From: Janibacter sp. HTCC2649
Lineage (GTDB): Bacteria; Actinomycetota; Actinomycetes; Actinomycetales; Dermatophilaceae
Direction: 5' to 3'
Length of the DNA: 64,000 nucleotides
Assembly (NCBI RefSeq): GCF_000152705.1
Contig: NZ_CH672413.1
Coordinates: forward strand, 1,054,001-1,118,000
Below, in pieces: positions 1 to 8,976 of the stretch (positions are counted from its first letter, which is position 1; each line of letters opens with the position of its first letter). The position numbers and the translations under genes are program-made. Under the pieces are notes generated by a model. It saw nothing but the letters and a program-made list of their open reading frames with translations. It had not been told where the DNA came from and made no database searches.

Positions 1-38
1 GACATGGCCCGCTCCGAGGCACACAAGAGACGGGTTGA

Positions 39-1868
39 TCACTCCTGCGGGTCGACGACCATCGCCGAGCCGCCACCGCGACGAGTCGGTTCGGCAGCCG
101 CCGTCCACAGGGACGGGGTCAGGCTGCGGATGGCCGTTCCGTTGCCGATCACCGGAACGTCGCGCAACACGTGTCCCTTGGCCGTGAGTTCGGCACCGAT
201 GGCGGTGCCGAAAATGGCGCGCTCCGCGTCCTCCGCGCCGTTGCGGGACGAGAGTCGCGGCGCGGCCACAGCGTCACCCACCGGCAGACCTCGGTCGACG
301 ACGCCGGCGATGATCTGGGCGACGGTCGTGATGATCGTCGCGCCTCCGGGGCTGCCTGCGGTGAGCCAGGGCCTGCCGTCCTTGAGGATGATCGACGGGC
401 TCATGGAGCTGCGCGGGCGCTTGCCAGCAGCTGGCAGGTTCGGGTCCGGCACTCCGGCCATGGTGGGCGCGAAGTTGAAGTCCGTGAGCTCATTGTTGAG
501 CAGGAAGCCCCAGCCCGGCACCACCATGCCGGAGCCGCCGTACTGCTCGATCGTCAGCGTGTAGGTGACGACGTCGCCCCACTTGTCGGTGACGGTGAGC
601 GACGTCGTCGAGTGTCCATCCCCGGGCAGGAGGGTGGTGCCAGCGGGCGTGCACTCGCCGTTGTAGCTGCCGTCGGGCGAGCCGAAGGGCACCGGTCGTG
701 TCTGGGCCCTGTCCGGGTTGAACACGCACGAGCGCTCATCGGCGAACTCCTGTGAGGTGAGCTCACCTGTCGGCACGCCCGCGACGTCACCGACATAGCG
801 GTTGCGGTCGGCGAAGGCCATGGCCGACGCCTCGCTGAACCAGTGCAGGTACTCCGCCTCCGAGAGGTCCGCCACGGCCGTGCCGGTGCGCTCCTCGAAC
901 GCCTCGAGGAGGTTGAGGATCTCCGAGACGGCGATGCCGCCACTGCTCGGGGTGTCCATGCCGTAGACGTCGAGACCCTTGTGCTCGCTGTGCGTCGGTG
1001 CCTTGTGATTGACCTTGTATGCCGCGAGGTCGGCTGCCGTCAGCTGCCCCTTCGGGACCGTCACCCCGGGCGCCGTGGTGGGGTTCTGGACCTCCTTCAC
1101 GACGGCCGCACCCAAGCGACCCGTGTGCAAGGAGGCGATGCCGTGGGTGCGCAGTTCGCGATAGGCCTTGGCAAGGTCCGGGTTGCGCTGAACGCCGCCG
1201 ACGGGCACGGGCGCCCCACCCGGCAGGTAGATCGCGGCCGTCGCCGGGAACATCGCGAACCGCTTGGCGTTGCCGAGCGTGTCTGCGTAGAAGGTGTCGT
1301 CGACGACGAATCCCTTGCGGGCGATCTCCTCGGCCGGCTTGAGGATCTGGTTGAGACTCATCGTCCCGTAGGTCTTGAGGGCTTCGTCCCACGTCGCAGC
1401 CGTGCCCGGCGTACCCACGGACAGTCCGGAATTCACCACCGTGTCGAAGTTCATCGGCGAGCCATCCGGGTTGAGGAAGACCTTGTCGTGGAACGTCGCT
1501 GGTGCCGTCTCGCGCCCGTCCAACGTGCTGACCTTGCCCGTCTGCGCGTCGTAGTGGACGAAGAAACCACCCCCACCGATCCCCGAAGAGTACGGCTCCA
1601 CCGTCGCCACAGCCGCCGCCGTCGCCACCGCCGCATCAGCCGCCGTCCCACCTCTCTTGAGGATGTCGATGCCCACTTGCGACGCAATGGGATCCACGGA
1701 AGCAACTGCTCCCCCACCACCCGTCATCACCGGCACCTTGGGCAGCTCATGCCCCACAGGCGGCGGCCCGCTGAGCGTGGGTTGAGGAGCAGCCGTGGCA
1801 GGCACGGCAAGAGCCGCAGCCACACCACCTGCAGCAACAAGGGCGAGGACTGTCGTAGGAGTTCTCAT
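39..1868 (-). CDS. ggt: Gamma-glutamyltransferase, secreted (N-terminal nucleophile hydrolase)
   Basis: Gamma-glutamyltranspeptidase of 609 residues, which transfers or hydrolyses the gamma-glutamyl group of glutathione and related compounds outside the membrane. The chosen ATG gives a Sec-type signal peptide (about residues 1-27, hydrophobic, ending PATAA); a longer in-frame reading adds 25 residues with no export character. The autoprocessing and nucleophile site GHSTTSLTV lies near residue 421, so the Thr opening the small subunit is present, followed by the small-subunit GGSGMVVPGWGFLLNNE stretch. Length and order match the full heavy plus light chain family. It is the last minus-strand gene before the window edge, separated from dapF by about 210 bases in which I see no gene or clear signal. 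Confidence 0.93.
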   Translation of the reverse strand: MRTPTTVLALVAAGGVAAALAVPATAAPQPTLSGPPPVGHELPKVPVMTGGGGAVASVDPIASQVGIDILKRGGTAADAAVATAAAVATVEPYSSGIGGGGFFVHYDAQTGKVSTLDGRETAPATFHDKVFLNPDGSPMNFDTVVNSGLSVGTPGTAATWDEALKTYGTMSLNQILKPAEEIARKGFVVDDTFYADTLGNAKRFAMFPATAAIYLPGGAPVPVGGVQRNPDLAKAYRELRTHGIASLHTGRLGAAVVKEVQNPTTAPGVTVPKGQLTAADLAAYKVNHKAPTHSEHKGLDVYGMDTPSSGGIAVSEILNLLEAFEERTGTAVADLSEAEYLHWFSEASAMAFADRNRYVGDVAGVPTGELTSQEFADERSCVFNPDRAQTRPVPFGSPDGSYNGECTPAGTTLLPGDGHSTTSLTVTDKWGDVVTYTLTIEQYGGSGMVVPGWGFLLNNELTDFNFAPTMAGVPDPNLPAAGKRPRSSMSPSIILKDGRPWLTAGSPGGATIITTVAQIIAGVVDRGLPVGDAVAAPRLSSRNGAEDAERAIFGTAIGAELTAKGHVLRDVPVIGNGTAIRSLTPSLWTAAAEPTRRGGGSAMVVDPQE

Positions 1869-2076
1869 GTCATCGACGCTAGGAGTGACCCGCCAGTACC
1901 GCATCCGGAGCAGGTGCGCGCCGGGACGACCAACCTTGCGCATGGCTGTGCGTGCTCAGTCGCCCTTCGGGCTTCGCGCGCCCAGTTCTTTGACTGCCGC
2001 GCCTTCGCTTGATTGGCGCGCTACGCCCTGCGGTCGAACGCACGCACAGTCATGCGCTGCGGTTGGCCGGGAGGCC

Positions 2077-2979
2077 TCAGAGGGCGGACAGGTCGACTGT
2101 GCCGTCCGCGACGAGAGCTGCGGGGCCCGCGAGTTCTACCTCGTGGTTGGGCAGACCTCGGACGCGCAGCCGTCCGCCGGGGACGTCAACGGTCCAGTCC
2201 TGGGTGGGCTCGGCCTGACCGGCCCAGAAGCTCGTCGCGAGGGCGGCGGCACACACACCGGTTCCGCACGATCGGGTCTCGCCGACGCCTCGCTCGTGGA
2301 CGCGCATCGCGATGTGGCCGGCGCCGACGACGCGGACGAACTCGACGTTGGTGCCGTTCGACGGGACGGGCCGGACCTCGGGAACGTGGAAGAGGTCGAG
2401 GGTGGCGAGATCGACCGACTCCGGGAGGGCGACGACGGTGTGCGGGTTGCCCATGTCGACCGAGAGGGCCGACCACGGGTCCTCCGCCAGCGGGCGTTCG
2501 CGGAGGAGCACCAAGGAGTCGAAGCCGTCGGTCTCTGCCTTGGCGGGGTCGGTGAAGCGCCACGCGCCCATGTTGGTGGCAATCGTGGCGTGGTCGCCGG
2601 AGCCTTCGAAGCGGATGCCCTTGATGCCGCCGCGCGTGGCGATCTCGAACTCGTCAGCCGTCTCGAGACCTTCACGACGCAGGTATGCCGCGAAGACCCG
2701 GGTGCCGTTGCCGCACATCTCGGCGAAGGAGCCGTCGGCGTTGCGATAGTCCATGAACCAAGGGGCCCGACCGGCTTGCGCCCGCACGGCGTCCTCGGTC
2801 GCTGACGCGGTGGGGACGACACGGATGACGCCATCGCCACCGATGCCGGCCTGTCGGTCGGCGAGGCGACGCACCACGTCGGCCTCGAGGTTCAGGCGTG
2901 CGTCGACGTCGGGCAGCAGAACGAAGTCGTTCTCGGTCCCGTGGCCCTTGGTGAAACGCAGCGTGGTCATGTCACCCAT
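2077..2979 (-). CDS. dapF: Diaminopimelate epimerase DapF
   Basis: Converts LL- to meso-diaminopimelate for lysine and peptidoglycan synthesis. Both catalytic cysteines are visible: MCGNGTR (Cys about 89) and RSCGTGVCA (Cys about 238), the acid/base pair of this cofactor-independent epimerase. The 300-residue length is normal. Two starts are possible: the upstream ATG (overlapping the miaA stop by 8 bases) and a second ATG three codons later (MTTLRF), which lies just after that stop; neither has a strong ribosome binding site. It is downstream of miaA in a tightly packed minus-strand run (miaB, def, miaA, dapF), as in the usual actinobacterial order. Confidence 0.95.
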   Translation of the reverse strand: MGDMTTLRFTKGHGTENDFVLLPDVDARLNLEADVVRRLADRQAGIGGDGVIRVVPTASATEDAVRAQAGRAPWFMDYRNADGSFAEMCGNGTRVFAAYLRREGLETADEFEIATRGGIKGIRFEGSGDHATIATNMGAWRFTDPAKAETDGFDSLVLLRERPLAEDPWSALSVDMGNPHTVVALPESVDLATLDLFHVPEVRPVPSNGTNVEFVRVVGAGHIAMRVHERGVGETRSCGTGVCAAALATSFWAGQAEPTQDWTVDVPGGRLRVRGLPNHEVELAGPAALVADGTVDLSAL

Positions 2980-3901
2980 TGTCCGCGCTCGTTTGCTTCA
3001 CCAGGGCAATTGCGTCATCGAGCGCACCCTCGGCACTCGGGTCGAACCAGACGATCCGCGGGTCCGGGCGAAACCACGACTCCTGGCGCCGGGCGTAGCG
3101 CCGCGTCATCTGGGCGGTCTCGGCCTGGGCGTCGGCCTCGCTCATCGTGCCGTCGATCTCGGCCAGCGCTTGGGCATACCCGAGTGCACGCGAAGCAGTT
3201 CGACCGTCGCGAATCCCCTGCGGCACAAGGCCCTTGACCTCGTCGATGAGCCCATCGCGCCACATCTGCGCGACCCGAGCGACGATCCGCTCGTCGAGGA
3301 GTTCACGTGGCGGTCGAAGGCCGATCATCAATGTGGGATGCAGATGACGCCGCTCGGGCATCGTGGCACTGAAGGGCCGGCCGGTGATCTCGGTGACCTC
3401 CAGCGCGCGGACGAGCCGCCGCACGTTGTGGCGCCCGATCCGCTGTGCCGCAACCGGATCGCGCTCGAACAGCACGGCATACGTGGCAGCCGAACCGCGC
3501 TCCTCCGCCTCTCCTTCGAGGCGAGCCCGCACGTCCGGGTCGGTCGGGGGGATCTCGAGGTGGTCGAGCGCTGCCCGCACATAGAGACCGGAGCCCCCAG
3601 CAATGACGGGGTGCAGCCCGCGGGCACGGATGTCGTCGATCGACACCCTCGCCTCGCGCTGATAACGCGCGATGGTGGCGTCGTCGGTGACGTCGAGGAC
3701 GTCGATCTGGTGGTGCGGCACTCCGCGTCGCTCGGCCACCGGCAGCTTGGCCGTGCCGATGTCCATGCCGCGATAGAGCTGCATGGCGTCCGTGCTCACG
3801 ACCTCGCCACCGACCATCTCCGCGACACGCAGCGCCAGGTCGGACTTGCCGCTTGCGGTCGGTCCGACGACCGCGATGACGAGCGGGTCGTCAGCGGGCA
3901 A
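2972..3901 (-). CDS. miaA: tRNA dimethylallyltransferase MiaA (TTG start)
   Basis: Adds the dimethylallyl group to N6 of A37 in tRNAs that read codons starting with U; MiaB then methylthiolates the product. The P-loop GPTASGKS sits at about residues 13-20. An ATG at 3991 would overlap the deformylase gene by 100 bases and add 30 residues of low-complexity sequence. The TTG at 3901 is preceded by GAGGA five bases away and sits right at the def stop, so I take TTG as the real start (309 residues, near the 316 of E. coli MiaA). The gene is co-directional with def upstream and dapF downstream. Confidence 0.9.
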   Translation of the reverse strand: MPADDPLVIAVVGPTASGKSDLALRVAEMVGGEVVSTDAMQLYRGMDIGTAKLPVAERRGVPHHQIDVLDVTDDATIARYQREARVSIDDIRARGLHPVIAGGSGLYVRAALDHLEIPPTDPDVRARLEGEAEERGSAATYAVLFERDPVAAQRIGRHNVRRLVRALEVTEITGRPFSATMPERRHLHPTLMIGLRPPRELLDERIVARVAQMWRDGLIDEVKGLVPQGIRDGRTASRALGYAQALAEIDGTMSEADAQAETAQMTRRYARRQESWFRPDPRIVWFDPSAEGALDDAIALVKQTSADNG

Positions 3902-4544
3902 GTTCGTCCTCGGACCTGGAGTGGTCCTCGGAGTGACCGCCCTCGGCCTCGAACTCGTCCTCATCAACGTCGTCGTGACCGAACGGGTCACGGTCCTGGC
4001 CGGGCATCCAGGTCAGTCCGGGGGTGCCCCACTCGTTGGCCTTGACCGCCTTCTTGGCCTTGCGGGCCCACTTGCCCTGCAGCCGGTCGACGTAGAGGAA
4101 GCCGTTGAGGTGGTCGTACTCGTGCTGGAACATACGAGCGAACCAGCCCGTCGCGGCATACGAGACGTCGTTGCCGTCGAGGTCGAGACCGGTGAGCGTC
4201 GCCGTCTCGCCCCGCCGCAGAGGGAAGGACTCCCCCGGGACCGAGAGGCAACCCTCGGACTCGTCGGCGGGGACCGGGTCGCCGGCGACCGGCTTGCTCG
4301 CGGTGACGAACGGGTTGATGACGACCCCTCGCGGCGGGATGCCGTCGTGGTTGTCCATCTGCCAGGTGAAGATGCGCAGTCCCACACCGACCTGTGGTGC
4401 GGCCAGCCCGACACCTCGCGCGGCGTCCATCGTCTCGAACATGTCGGCCACGAGTTCGCGGATGCCGTCGTCGATGACCTCGACGGATTCGGCGCGGCGA
4501 TGGAGCACCGGCTCGCCGGTGATGGTGATGGGACGAATCGTCAT
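3891..4544 (-). CDS. def: Peptide deformylase
   Basis: Removes the formyl group from the initiator Met of nascent proteins. All three metal/catalytic motifs are present: GVGLAAPQVG (residues about 44-53), EGCLSVP (Cys about 99) and HEYDH (about 141-145). The core ends near residue 180 and is followed by a strongly acidic tail rich in Asp, Glu and His (about 35 residues), longer than in the minimal enzyme. Length 217. The start MTIRPI is chosen because upstream in-frame sequence lacks family character. It sits between miaB and miaA, an insertion into an otherwise conserved tRNA-modification gene order, and its stop overlaps the TTG start of miaA. Confidence 0.93.
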   Translation of the reverse strand: MTIRPITITGEPVLHRRAESVEVIDDGIRELVADMFETMDAARGVGLAAPQVGVGLRIFTWQMDNHDGIPPRGVVINPFVTASKPVAGDPVPADESEGCLSVPGESFPLRRGETATLTGLDLDGNDVSYAATGWFARMFQHEYDHLNGFLYVDRLQGKWARKAKKAVKANEWGTPGLTWMPGQDRDPFGHDDVDEDEFEAEGGHSEDHSRSEDELAR

Positions 4545-4654
4545 GAACCCATTGTCGCAAACTGTGGGCAAATGGTCCGACCCCGCTCTGTGTTTGCGCA
4601 GGATCGTGGGGCACAGTGGTAAGTGCCCGAACCCCCGAGTAGTGAGGAGCCCCC

Positions 4655-4843
4655 ATGAGTTTGTTCGACAAGGCCAAGGACCTGCTCGGCGAGCACGCCG
4701 ACAAGGTGGAGGACCTGAGCGATCAGGGCATCGACAAGGCCGGTGAGTTCGCCGAGAGCAAGGGCCTGGACGCCGACAAGGTTGACCAGGGGCAAGAGTT
4801 TCTGGACGACAGGATTGGCGAGCCCGGCCCCGACCGGGTCTGA
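4655..4843 (+). CDS. Small MT0933/Rv0909-like antitoxin-family protein
   Basis: A 62-residue, highly charged, helical protein opening MSLFDKAKDLLGEHADKVED and continuing with Lys/Asp/Glu-rich repeats. This matches the mycobacterial MT0933-like family, annotated as antitoxins mainly because some members pair with a toxin. No toxin-like gene is adjacent here, so a free-standing role is equally possible. A good ribosome binding site (GAGGAG, about 6 bases upstream) and a strong terminator just after the stop mark it as a monocistronic gene. It is transcribed divergently from def. Confidence 0.8.
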   Translation: MSLFDKAKDLLGEHADKVEDLSDQGIDKAGEFAESKGLDADKVDQGQEFLDDRIGEPGPDRV

Positions 4844-4855
4844 CGCCGCAACGAA

Positions 4856-4883
4856 GGGCCCCGACCACACGTGGTCGGGGCCC
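4856..4883. terminator. Bidirectional hairpin terminator
   Basis: Perfect 13-bp stem (4856-4868 with 4871-4883), two-base loop, followed by TTT. It lies between the convergent ends of the small antitoxin-like gene and miaB and could serve both. Confidence 0.9.
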
Positions 4884-4913
4884 TTTCGCTTGCGCGATTT
4901 CGGAGTATGCCGC

Positions 4914-6431
4914 TCAGACGCCGCAGGCGGGCGCGTTCACTGGCGCTGTGGCCGGCTTGCCGATCGAGGGCATGCCGAGGCTGACACCGGGCTTGCCCGG
5001 GACGGGTGCGTCCTGCAGCGACGCCCAGGCATCACCACCAGCGGTGCGTCTCACGGCATACGTTCCGCCGTGCAGTGCTCCATCGGCGACGAGGTGGTGC
5101 GGCGCGCCGTAGGTGACGTCGCAGCTGACCATGTCGCCGGGGCGCGGAACCTCACCGCCGCTCGGGATCGAGAAGTGGACGAGCCGGTTGTCGCGGGCAC
5201 GCCCACTCATCCGGGAGGTCGCATTGTCCTTGCGGCCCTCGATGGGTGCGACGAGCACCTCGACGGTGTGACCTTCGAGCGCACGGTTCTCGGCCCATGA
5301 GATCTCGTCCTGAAGCTTGACGAGGCGCAGGAACCGTTCCTGGACAACGTCTTTGGGGATCTGGTCCGCCATCGTGGCCGCCGGGGTGCCGGGGCGGATG
5401 GAGTACTGGAAGGTGAAGGCGCTCGAGAAGCGCGACTGCTCGACGACCCGCAACGTCTCCGCAAAGTCCTCCTCGGTCTCACCCGGAAAGCCCACGATGA
5501 TGTCGGTCGTGATGGCCGCGTTGGGGATCTGCTCCCGGACGCGGTCGATGATGCCGAGGAACTTCTCGCTCCGGTAGGAACGGCGCATGTCCTTGAGCAC
5601 CTTGTCGGAGCCGGACTGCAACGGCATGTGCAGGGTCGGCATGACGTTGGGCGTCTCCGCCATCGCGGCGATGACGTCATCGGTGAACGCTGCGGGGTGC
5701 GGGCTCGTGAAGCGGACTCGCTCCAGGCCCTCGATCGCGCCGCAGGCGCGCAGGAGCTTGCCGAAGGCGAAACGGTCACCGAACTCGACGCCATAGGTGT
5801 TGACGTTCTGTCCGAGCAGGGTCACCTCGACGACGCCCTGGTCGACGAGAGCCTGGATCTCAGCGAGGATCTCGCCGGGTCGGCGGTCGGCCTCCTTGCC
5901 ACGCAGGCTCGGCACGATGCAGAACGTGCAGGTGTTGTTGCAGCCGACCGAGATCGAGACCCACGCGGCATACGCGGAGTCACGTCGAGTCGGCAGAGTC
6001 GACGGGAAGCGCTCGAGGGACTCGAGGATCTCGACCTCAGCGCGTTTGTTGTGGCGCGCCCGGTCCAGGAGTGCCGGAAGGCTGCCGATGTTGTGGGTGC
6101 CGAAGACGACGTCGACCCATGGGGCGCGCTGGACAATCGTCTCGCGGTCCTTCTGAGCCATGCAGCCACCGACCGCGATCTGCATGTCCGGATTGTGCCG
6201 CTTGGCCTCGCGAAGCTGGCCCAGGTTGCCGTAGAGCTTGTTGTCGGCGTTCTCGCGCACGGCACAGGTGTTGAACACGACGACGTCGGCTGCTTCCGGC
6301 TGCTGGTCCCCAGCCATGCTGGCGACGTCGACATAGCCCGCCGTCTCGAGCAGGCCGGCAAGGCGCTCGGAGTCGTGGACGTTCATCTGGCAGCCGTGCG
6401 TGCGCACGTCGTAGGTCTTCAGCTCACTCAT
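4914..6431 (-). CDS. miaB: tRNA-i6A37 methylthiotransferase MiaB
   Basis: Radical-SAM enzyme converting i6A37 to ms2i6A37 in tRNA. The N-terminal methylthiotransferase domain supplies three Fe-S cysteines (Cys14 in THGCQMN, Cys56, Cys90). The radical-SAM cluster motif CNNTCTFC is at 164-171, and a TRAM RNA-binding domain is expected around residues 375-440. At 505 residues it fits actinobacterial MiaB, with a C-terminal tail beyond TRAM. The start MSELKTYDV is the natural one. It acts downstream of MiaA, whose gene lies about 1 kb away on the same strand. Confidence 0.95.
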   Translation of the reverse strand: MSELKTYDVRTHGCQMNVHDSERLAGLLETAGYVDVASMAGDQQPEAADVVVFNTCAVRENADNKLYGNLGQLREAKRHNPDMQIAVGGCMAQKDRETIVQRAPWVDVVFGTHNIGSLPALLDRARHNKRAEVEILESLERFPSTLPTRRDSAYAAWVSISVGCNNTCTFCIVPSLRGKEADRRPGEILAEIQALVDQGVVEVTLLGQNVNTYGVEFGDRFAFGKLLRACGAIEGLERVRFTSPHPAAFTDDVIAAMAETPNVMPTLHMPLQSGSDKVLKDMRRSYRSEKFLGIIDRVREQIPNAAITTDIIVGFPGETEEDFAETLRVVEQSRFSSAFTFQYSIRPGTPAATMADQIPKDVVQERFLRLVKLQDEISWAENRALEGHTVEVLVAPIEGRKDNATSRMSGRARDNRLVHFSIPSGGEVPRPGDMVSCDVTYGAPHHLVADGALHGGTYAVRRTAGGDAWASLQDAPVPGKPGVSLGMPSIGKPATAPVNAPACGV

Positions 6432-6505
6432 CGCCCACCAAGCCTACGTCCCGGCCCCACCGCACCGGTCACGGCCGAGGCAGGACACCACTGCTTCGGC
6501 GTTAC

Positions 6506-6551
6506 TTGACACGACAACCAATTGGGTGCACACTGATGTTGAAAGTTCAAC
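6506..6551 (+). promoter_or_regulatory. Candidate promoter and palindromic operator of the YceI gene
   Basis: A TTGACA box at 6506-6511 is followed at 6538-6551 by a perfect 6-bp inverted repeat with a two-base spacer (GTTGAA AG TTCAAC), 24 bases before the yceI ATG. The -10 element is not obvious (CACACT at 6529 is weak). The palindrome has the size of a MarR-family operator; that identification is inference. Confidence 0.45.
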
Positions 6552-6575
6552 CACACAACGACGAAGGAACTCATC

Positions 6576-7190
6576 ATGGGACTGTTCAACCGCTCGACCA
6601 CCACCACCTCCGCTGCCGCCCCCGAGCAGTCCACGAGCTTCGTGTCCGACATCGCCGGCGACTACGCGATCGACCCCAGCCACTCGCGCCTCGGCTTCTC
6701 GGCCCGCCACGCGATGGTGACCAAGGTTCGCGGCAGCTTCGACGAGTTCGAGGGCAGCGCCCACATCGACACCGCCACCCCGGGCAACTCCAAGGTCGAC
6801 GTCACCATCCAGGCCGCCTCCGTCACGACGGGCAACGAGCAGCGCGACGGTCACCTCAAGACCCCCGACTTCTTCGACATCGCCAACTACCCCACGATCA
6901 CCTTCACGTCGACCGACGTCGCTCGCGACGGCTCCGACTGGGCCATCACCGGCGACCTGACGATCAACGGTGTCACCAAGCCCGTCACCATCGACTTCGA
7001 TGAGACCGGTTCGGCCAAGGACCCCTACGGCAACACCCGCATCGGCTTCGAGGGCAGCACGACCATCAACCGCACCGAGTGGAACCTCAACTTCAACGCC
7101 GCGCTCGAGACCGGCGGCGTGCTCGTGAGCGAGAAGGTCGCGCTCGAGTTCGACATCTCGGCGATTGCCCAGGTCGCCGCACAGGCCTGA
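6576..7190 (+). CDS. YceI-family lipid-binding protein
   Basis: A 204-residue YceI-family protein, a lipocalin-like beta-barrel that binds isoprenoid or other lipid chains. Family features are a DYAIDPSHSRLGFSARHAM strand pair near residues 25-45, a GNEQRDGHLK segment, and a C-terminal FDISA strand. No signal peptide is visible, so it is probably cytoplasmic, as in many actinobacterial homologues. A Ser/Thr/Ala-rich linker (residues 7-20) precedes the domain. Ribosome binding site GAAGGA about 9 bases upstream. It is a single-gene unit with its own promoter, a palindromic operator and a strong terminator. Confidence 0.9.
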   Translation: MGLFNRSTTTTSAAAPEQSTSFVSDIAGDYAIDPSHSRLGFSARHAMVTKVRGSFDEFEGSAHIDTATPGNSKVDVTIQAASVTTGNEQRDGHLKTPDFFDIANYPTITFTSTDVARDGSDWAITGDLTINGVTKPVTIDFDETGSAKDPYGNTRIGFEGSTTINRTEWNLNFNAALETGGVLVSEKVALEFDISAIAQVAAQA

Positions 7191-7203
7191 TCCCATCCGC
7201 GAC

Positions 7204-7241
7204 GCGCAAGGGCGAGGACCACATGGTCCTCGCCCTTGCGC
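7204..7241. terminator. Strong bidirectional hairpin terminator
   Basis: Perfect 18-bp stem (7204-7221 with 7224-7241) with a two-base loop, between the convergent yceI and homocysteine methyltransferase genes. Confidence 0.9.
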
Positions 7242-7266
7242 GACCCCGCCCGTGGTCGAGGGGGAC

Positions 7267-8259
7267 TCACACGTCCACGCCCCAGAGGGCGGCCACGTGC
7301 CGGACGTCCGTACCGCAGCATCCACCGACGATGTCGAGCCGGGGCAGCCGAGCAGCCAGCCTCTCGTGCTCGGTCACGAGGTCGACGATGTCGCCCTCGT
7401 CCAACTCAGCAGCGTCGTCGAGCTCGGCGTGCGACTGTCGGGAGGCGTTGACCCGTAGCCCGGTGACGTGGTCGGTCCAGGCCGCCTCGGGCGTCAGCGC
7501 CGCGGCAATGTGGCTCGGGTGGGCGCAGTTGACGAGCAGGTCGTCCGGCGCGGCCTGGAGCCGGAGTGACTCGATGGCCTCCCCGAGTGGCGTTCCGTCG
7601 GGCAGGCGACCGTCGGTCTCCACGGTGAAGGAGACTGCGACCGCGACCCCCTGGGCCCGGGCTGCCTGCACGACGCCCACGGCCTCGGCCACCGTCGTCA
7701 GCGTGTAGGCCGTGACGCGCGCAACGCCGCTCTGCGCGAAGGCCGCGATCTGTGCCCAGTGGTAGTCACCGAACTCGTCGGCACTCGTGGGGTCGCCAGC
7801 GATGTAGCCGTCACCACGGGGACCCAGGACTCCGCACACCCGGACGTCGGGGCCGCGGCCGCTGCCGTCGAAGCCCGCGGCTCCGCCCGGCGAGACACCG
7901 TCGGAGATCAGGTTCTCGGCGAGACCGGCCAGGAAGAGCACGCTCTCCAGGTTGATCCGCCGGACGTCGCTGCGCACACCTCCGAGCGCCACGACCCAGT
8001 CGGCGCTGGCTCGCCAGGTCGGCGTCTCGAGCAGGAGACCCGCACCTGCCCGGCTGGCCACCTGCGCAAATCCCGCGTAGTACTGCGAGAGCAGGGCGCG
8101 ACCCTCAGCCGTCTCCAGCAGGGGGTACGCCGCGAACCCTGGCAGGTCCACGCCGTGATGAAAGATGAGATCGGTCTCGAGGCCGCCATCGGTCACCCAG
8201 CGAGGGCGCGTGGTTCGTCGACCAGGCAGCGCCTGCGCCTCGTCCGCGTCAGTCAACAC
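7267..8259 (-). CDS. Homocysteine S-methyltransferase family protein
   Basis: Pfam homocysteine S-methyltransferase fold (MmuM-like), predicted to methylate homocysteine from S-methylmethionine or a similar donor. Visible features are the N-terminal GGLETDLI, NCAHPSHIAAAL in the middle (first Zn-ligand Cys) and the C-terminal zinc pair GGCCGTD. I start at GTG 8259 because it has AAAGGGCGG just upstream; an upstream ATG would add 19 Arg-rich residues. Length 330. It lies between miaB and recX, in the same direction as recX, and is not part of the usual recA-recX locus, so it is a local insertion. Donor specificity cannot be read from sequence. Confidence 0.88.
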   Translation of the reverse strand: MLTDADEAQALPGRRTTRPRWVTDGGLETDLIFHHGVDLPGFAAYPLLETAEGRALLSQYYAGFAQVASRAGAGLLLETPTWRASADWVVALGGVRSDVRRINLESVLFLAGLAENLISDGVSPGGAAGFDGSGRGPDVRVCGVLGPRGDGYIAGDPTSADEFGDYHWAQIAAFAQSGVARVTAYTLTTVAEAVGVVQAARAQGVAVAVSFTVETDGRLPDGTPLGEAIESLRLQAAPDDLLVNCAHPSHIAAALTPEAAWTDHVTGLRVNASRQSHAELDDAAELDEGDIVDLVTEHERLAARLPRLDIVGGCCGTDVRHVAALWGVDV

Positions 8260-8331
8260 CGAACCGCCCTTTCTGCGCACCGGACCTCTACGGTCGCGCA
8301 CCGGACCGGTCACCACCAGAGCCCGGCAGGA

Positions 8332-8934
8332 TCAGTCGCGCTGGTGCTCCGGGGTGGCGGCGAGGGCCTCACGGATCACCCGCATGGACACCTCCGACGG
8401 GTATCCCTTGCGCGCGAGCATCCCCGCAAGCCGACGCTTCTGCACGACGACGTCGAGCCCGTGAAGGCGCCGGAGCCGCTTCTCGACGAGCTCGCGGGCC
8501 CGATCCTCCTCGGCGGCCGGATCGACCTCGTCGAGCACGGTCTCGGCGACCTCGTCGGAGACACCCTTCTGCCGCAGGTTCTGGGCGAGAGCCCGGCGGG
8601 CCAGGCCGCGCCCGGCCTGCTGGGACCTCACGAGCATCCCGGCGTACGCCTCGTCGTCGACCAGGCCCACCGCTTCCATGCGGTCCAGGACCACCGCAGC
8701 GACCTGCGGATCACACTCCCGCTTGGCCAGGGCCTGCTCCAGCTGGGCGCGCGACTTCGGGGAGTTGGTCAGCTGCCGGAGCACGATCTGCCGAGCGAAG
8801 TCGTGGGCATCGGGTTCGACGCCTTCGACGGCGGCATCAGGTGGCGGTGGTGGTGGCGCGAACCCACGCGCAGACGCGGGAGGACGCACCTCCACCCACG
8901 AGGGCGGAGGTGCGTCCGAGTCAGTGAATCCCAC
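8332..8934 (-). CDS. recX: Recombination regulator RecX
   Basis: Modulates RecA filament extension. The helical three-repeat RecX fold starts at about residue 43 (DAHDFARQIVLRQL), with LVDDEAYAGMLVRSQ and RRALAQNLRQKGV typical of the family. Length 200, with a Pro-rich N-terminal extension (six consecutive Pro near residues 28-33). Its first codons contain a strong 12-bp hairpin (8882-8917), so either expression is attenuated there or the real start is further downstream. It follows recA by 42 bases in the same operon. Confidence 0.92.
   Translation of the reverse strand: MGFTDSDAPPPSWVEVRPPASARGFAPPPPPPDAAVEGVEPDAHDFARQIVLRQLTNSPKSRAQLEQALAKRECDPQVAAVVLDRMEAVGLVDDEAYAGMLVRSQQAGRGLARRALAQNLRQKGVSDEVAETVLDEVDPAAEEDRARELVEKRLRRLHGLDVVVQKRRLAGMLARKGYPSEVSMRVIREALAATPEHQRD
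8882..8917 (-). promoter_or_regulatory. Hairpin at the recA-recX junction (candidate attenuator)
   Basis: Perfect 12-bp stem (8882-8893 with 8906-8917) and a 12-base loop, inside the first codons of the annotated recX and about 60 bases after the recA stop. No U-run follows, so it may be an attenuator or mRNA-stability structure limiting recX relative to recA. Confidence 0.55.
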
Positions 8935-8976
8935 TGTGGCTCAACCGTTTCGAGGCGATCAGATCCGTTGGTCGAC

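Noticed and set aside
1944-2076. Possible tRNA or small RNA between ggt and dapF
   Set aside because: No cloverleaf, T-loop or terminator-like structure could be drawn by eye.
4655-4843. Complete toxin-antitoxin pair
   Set aside because: The antitoxin-family protein has no small toxin-like gene beside it; def and miaB flank it.
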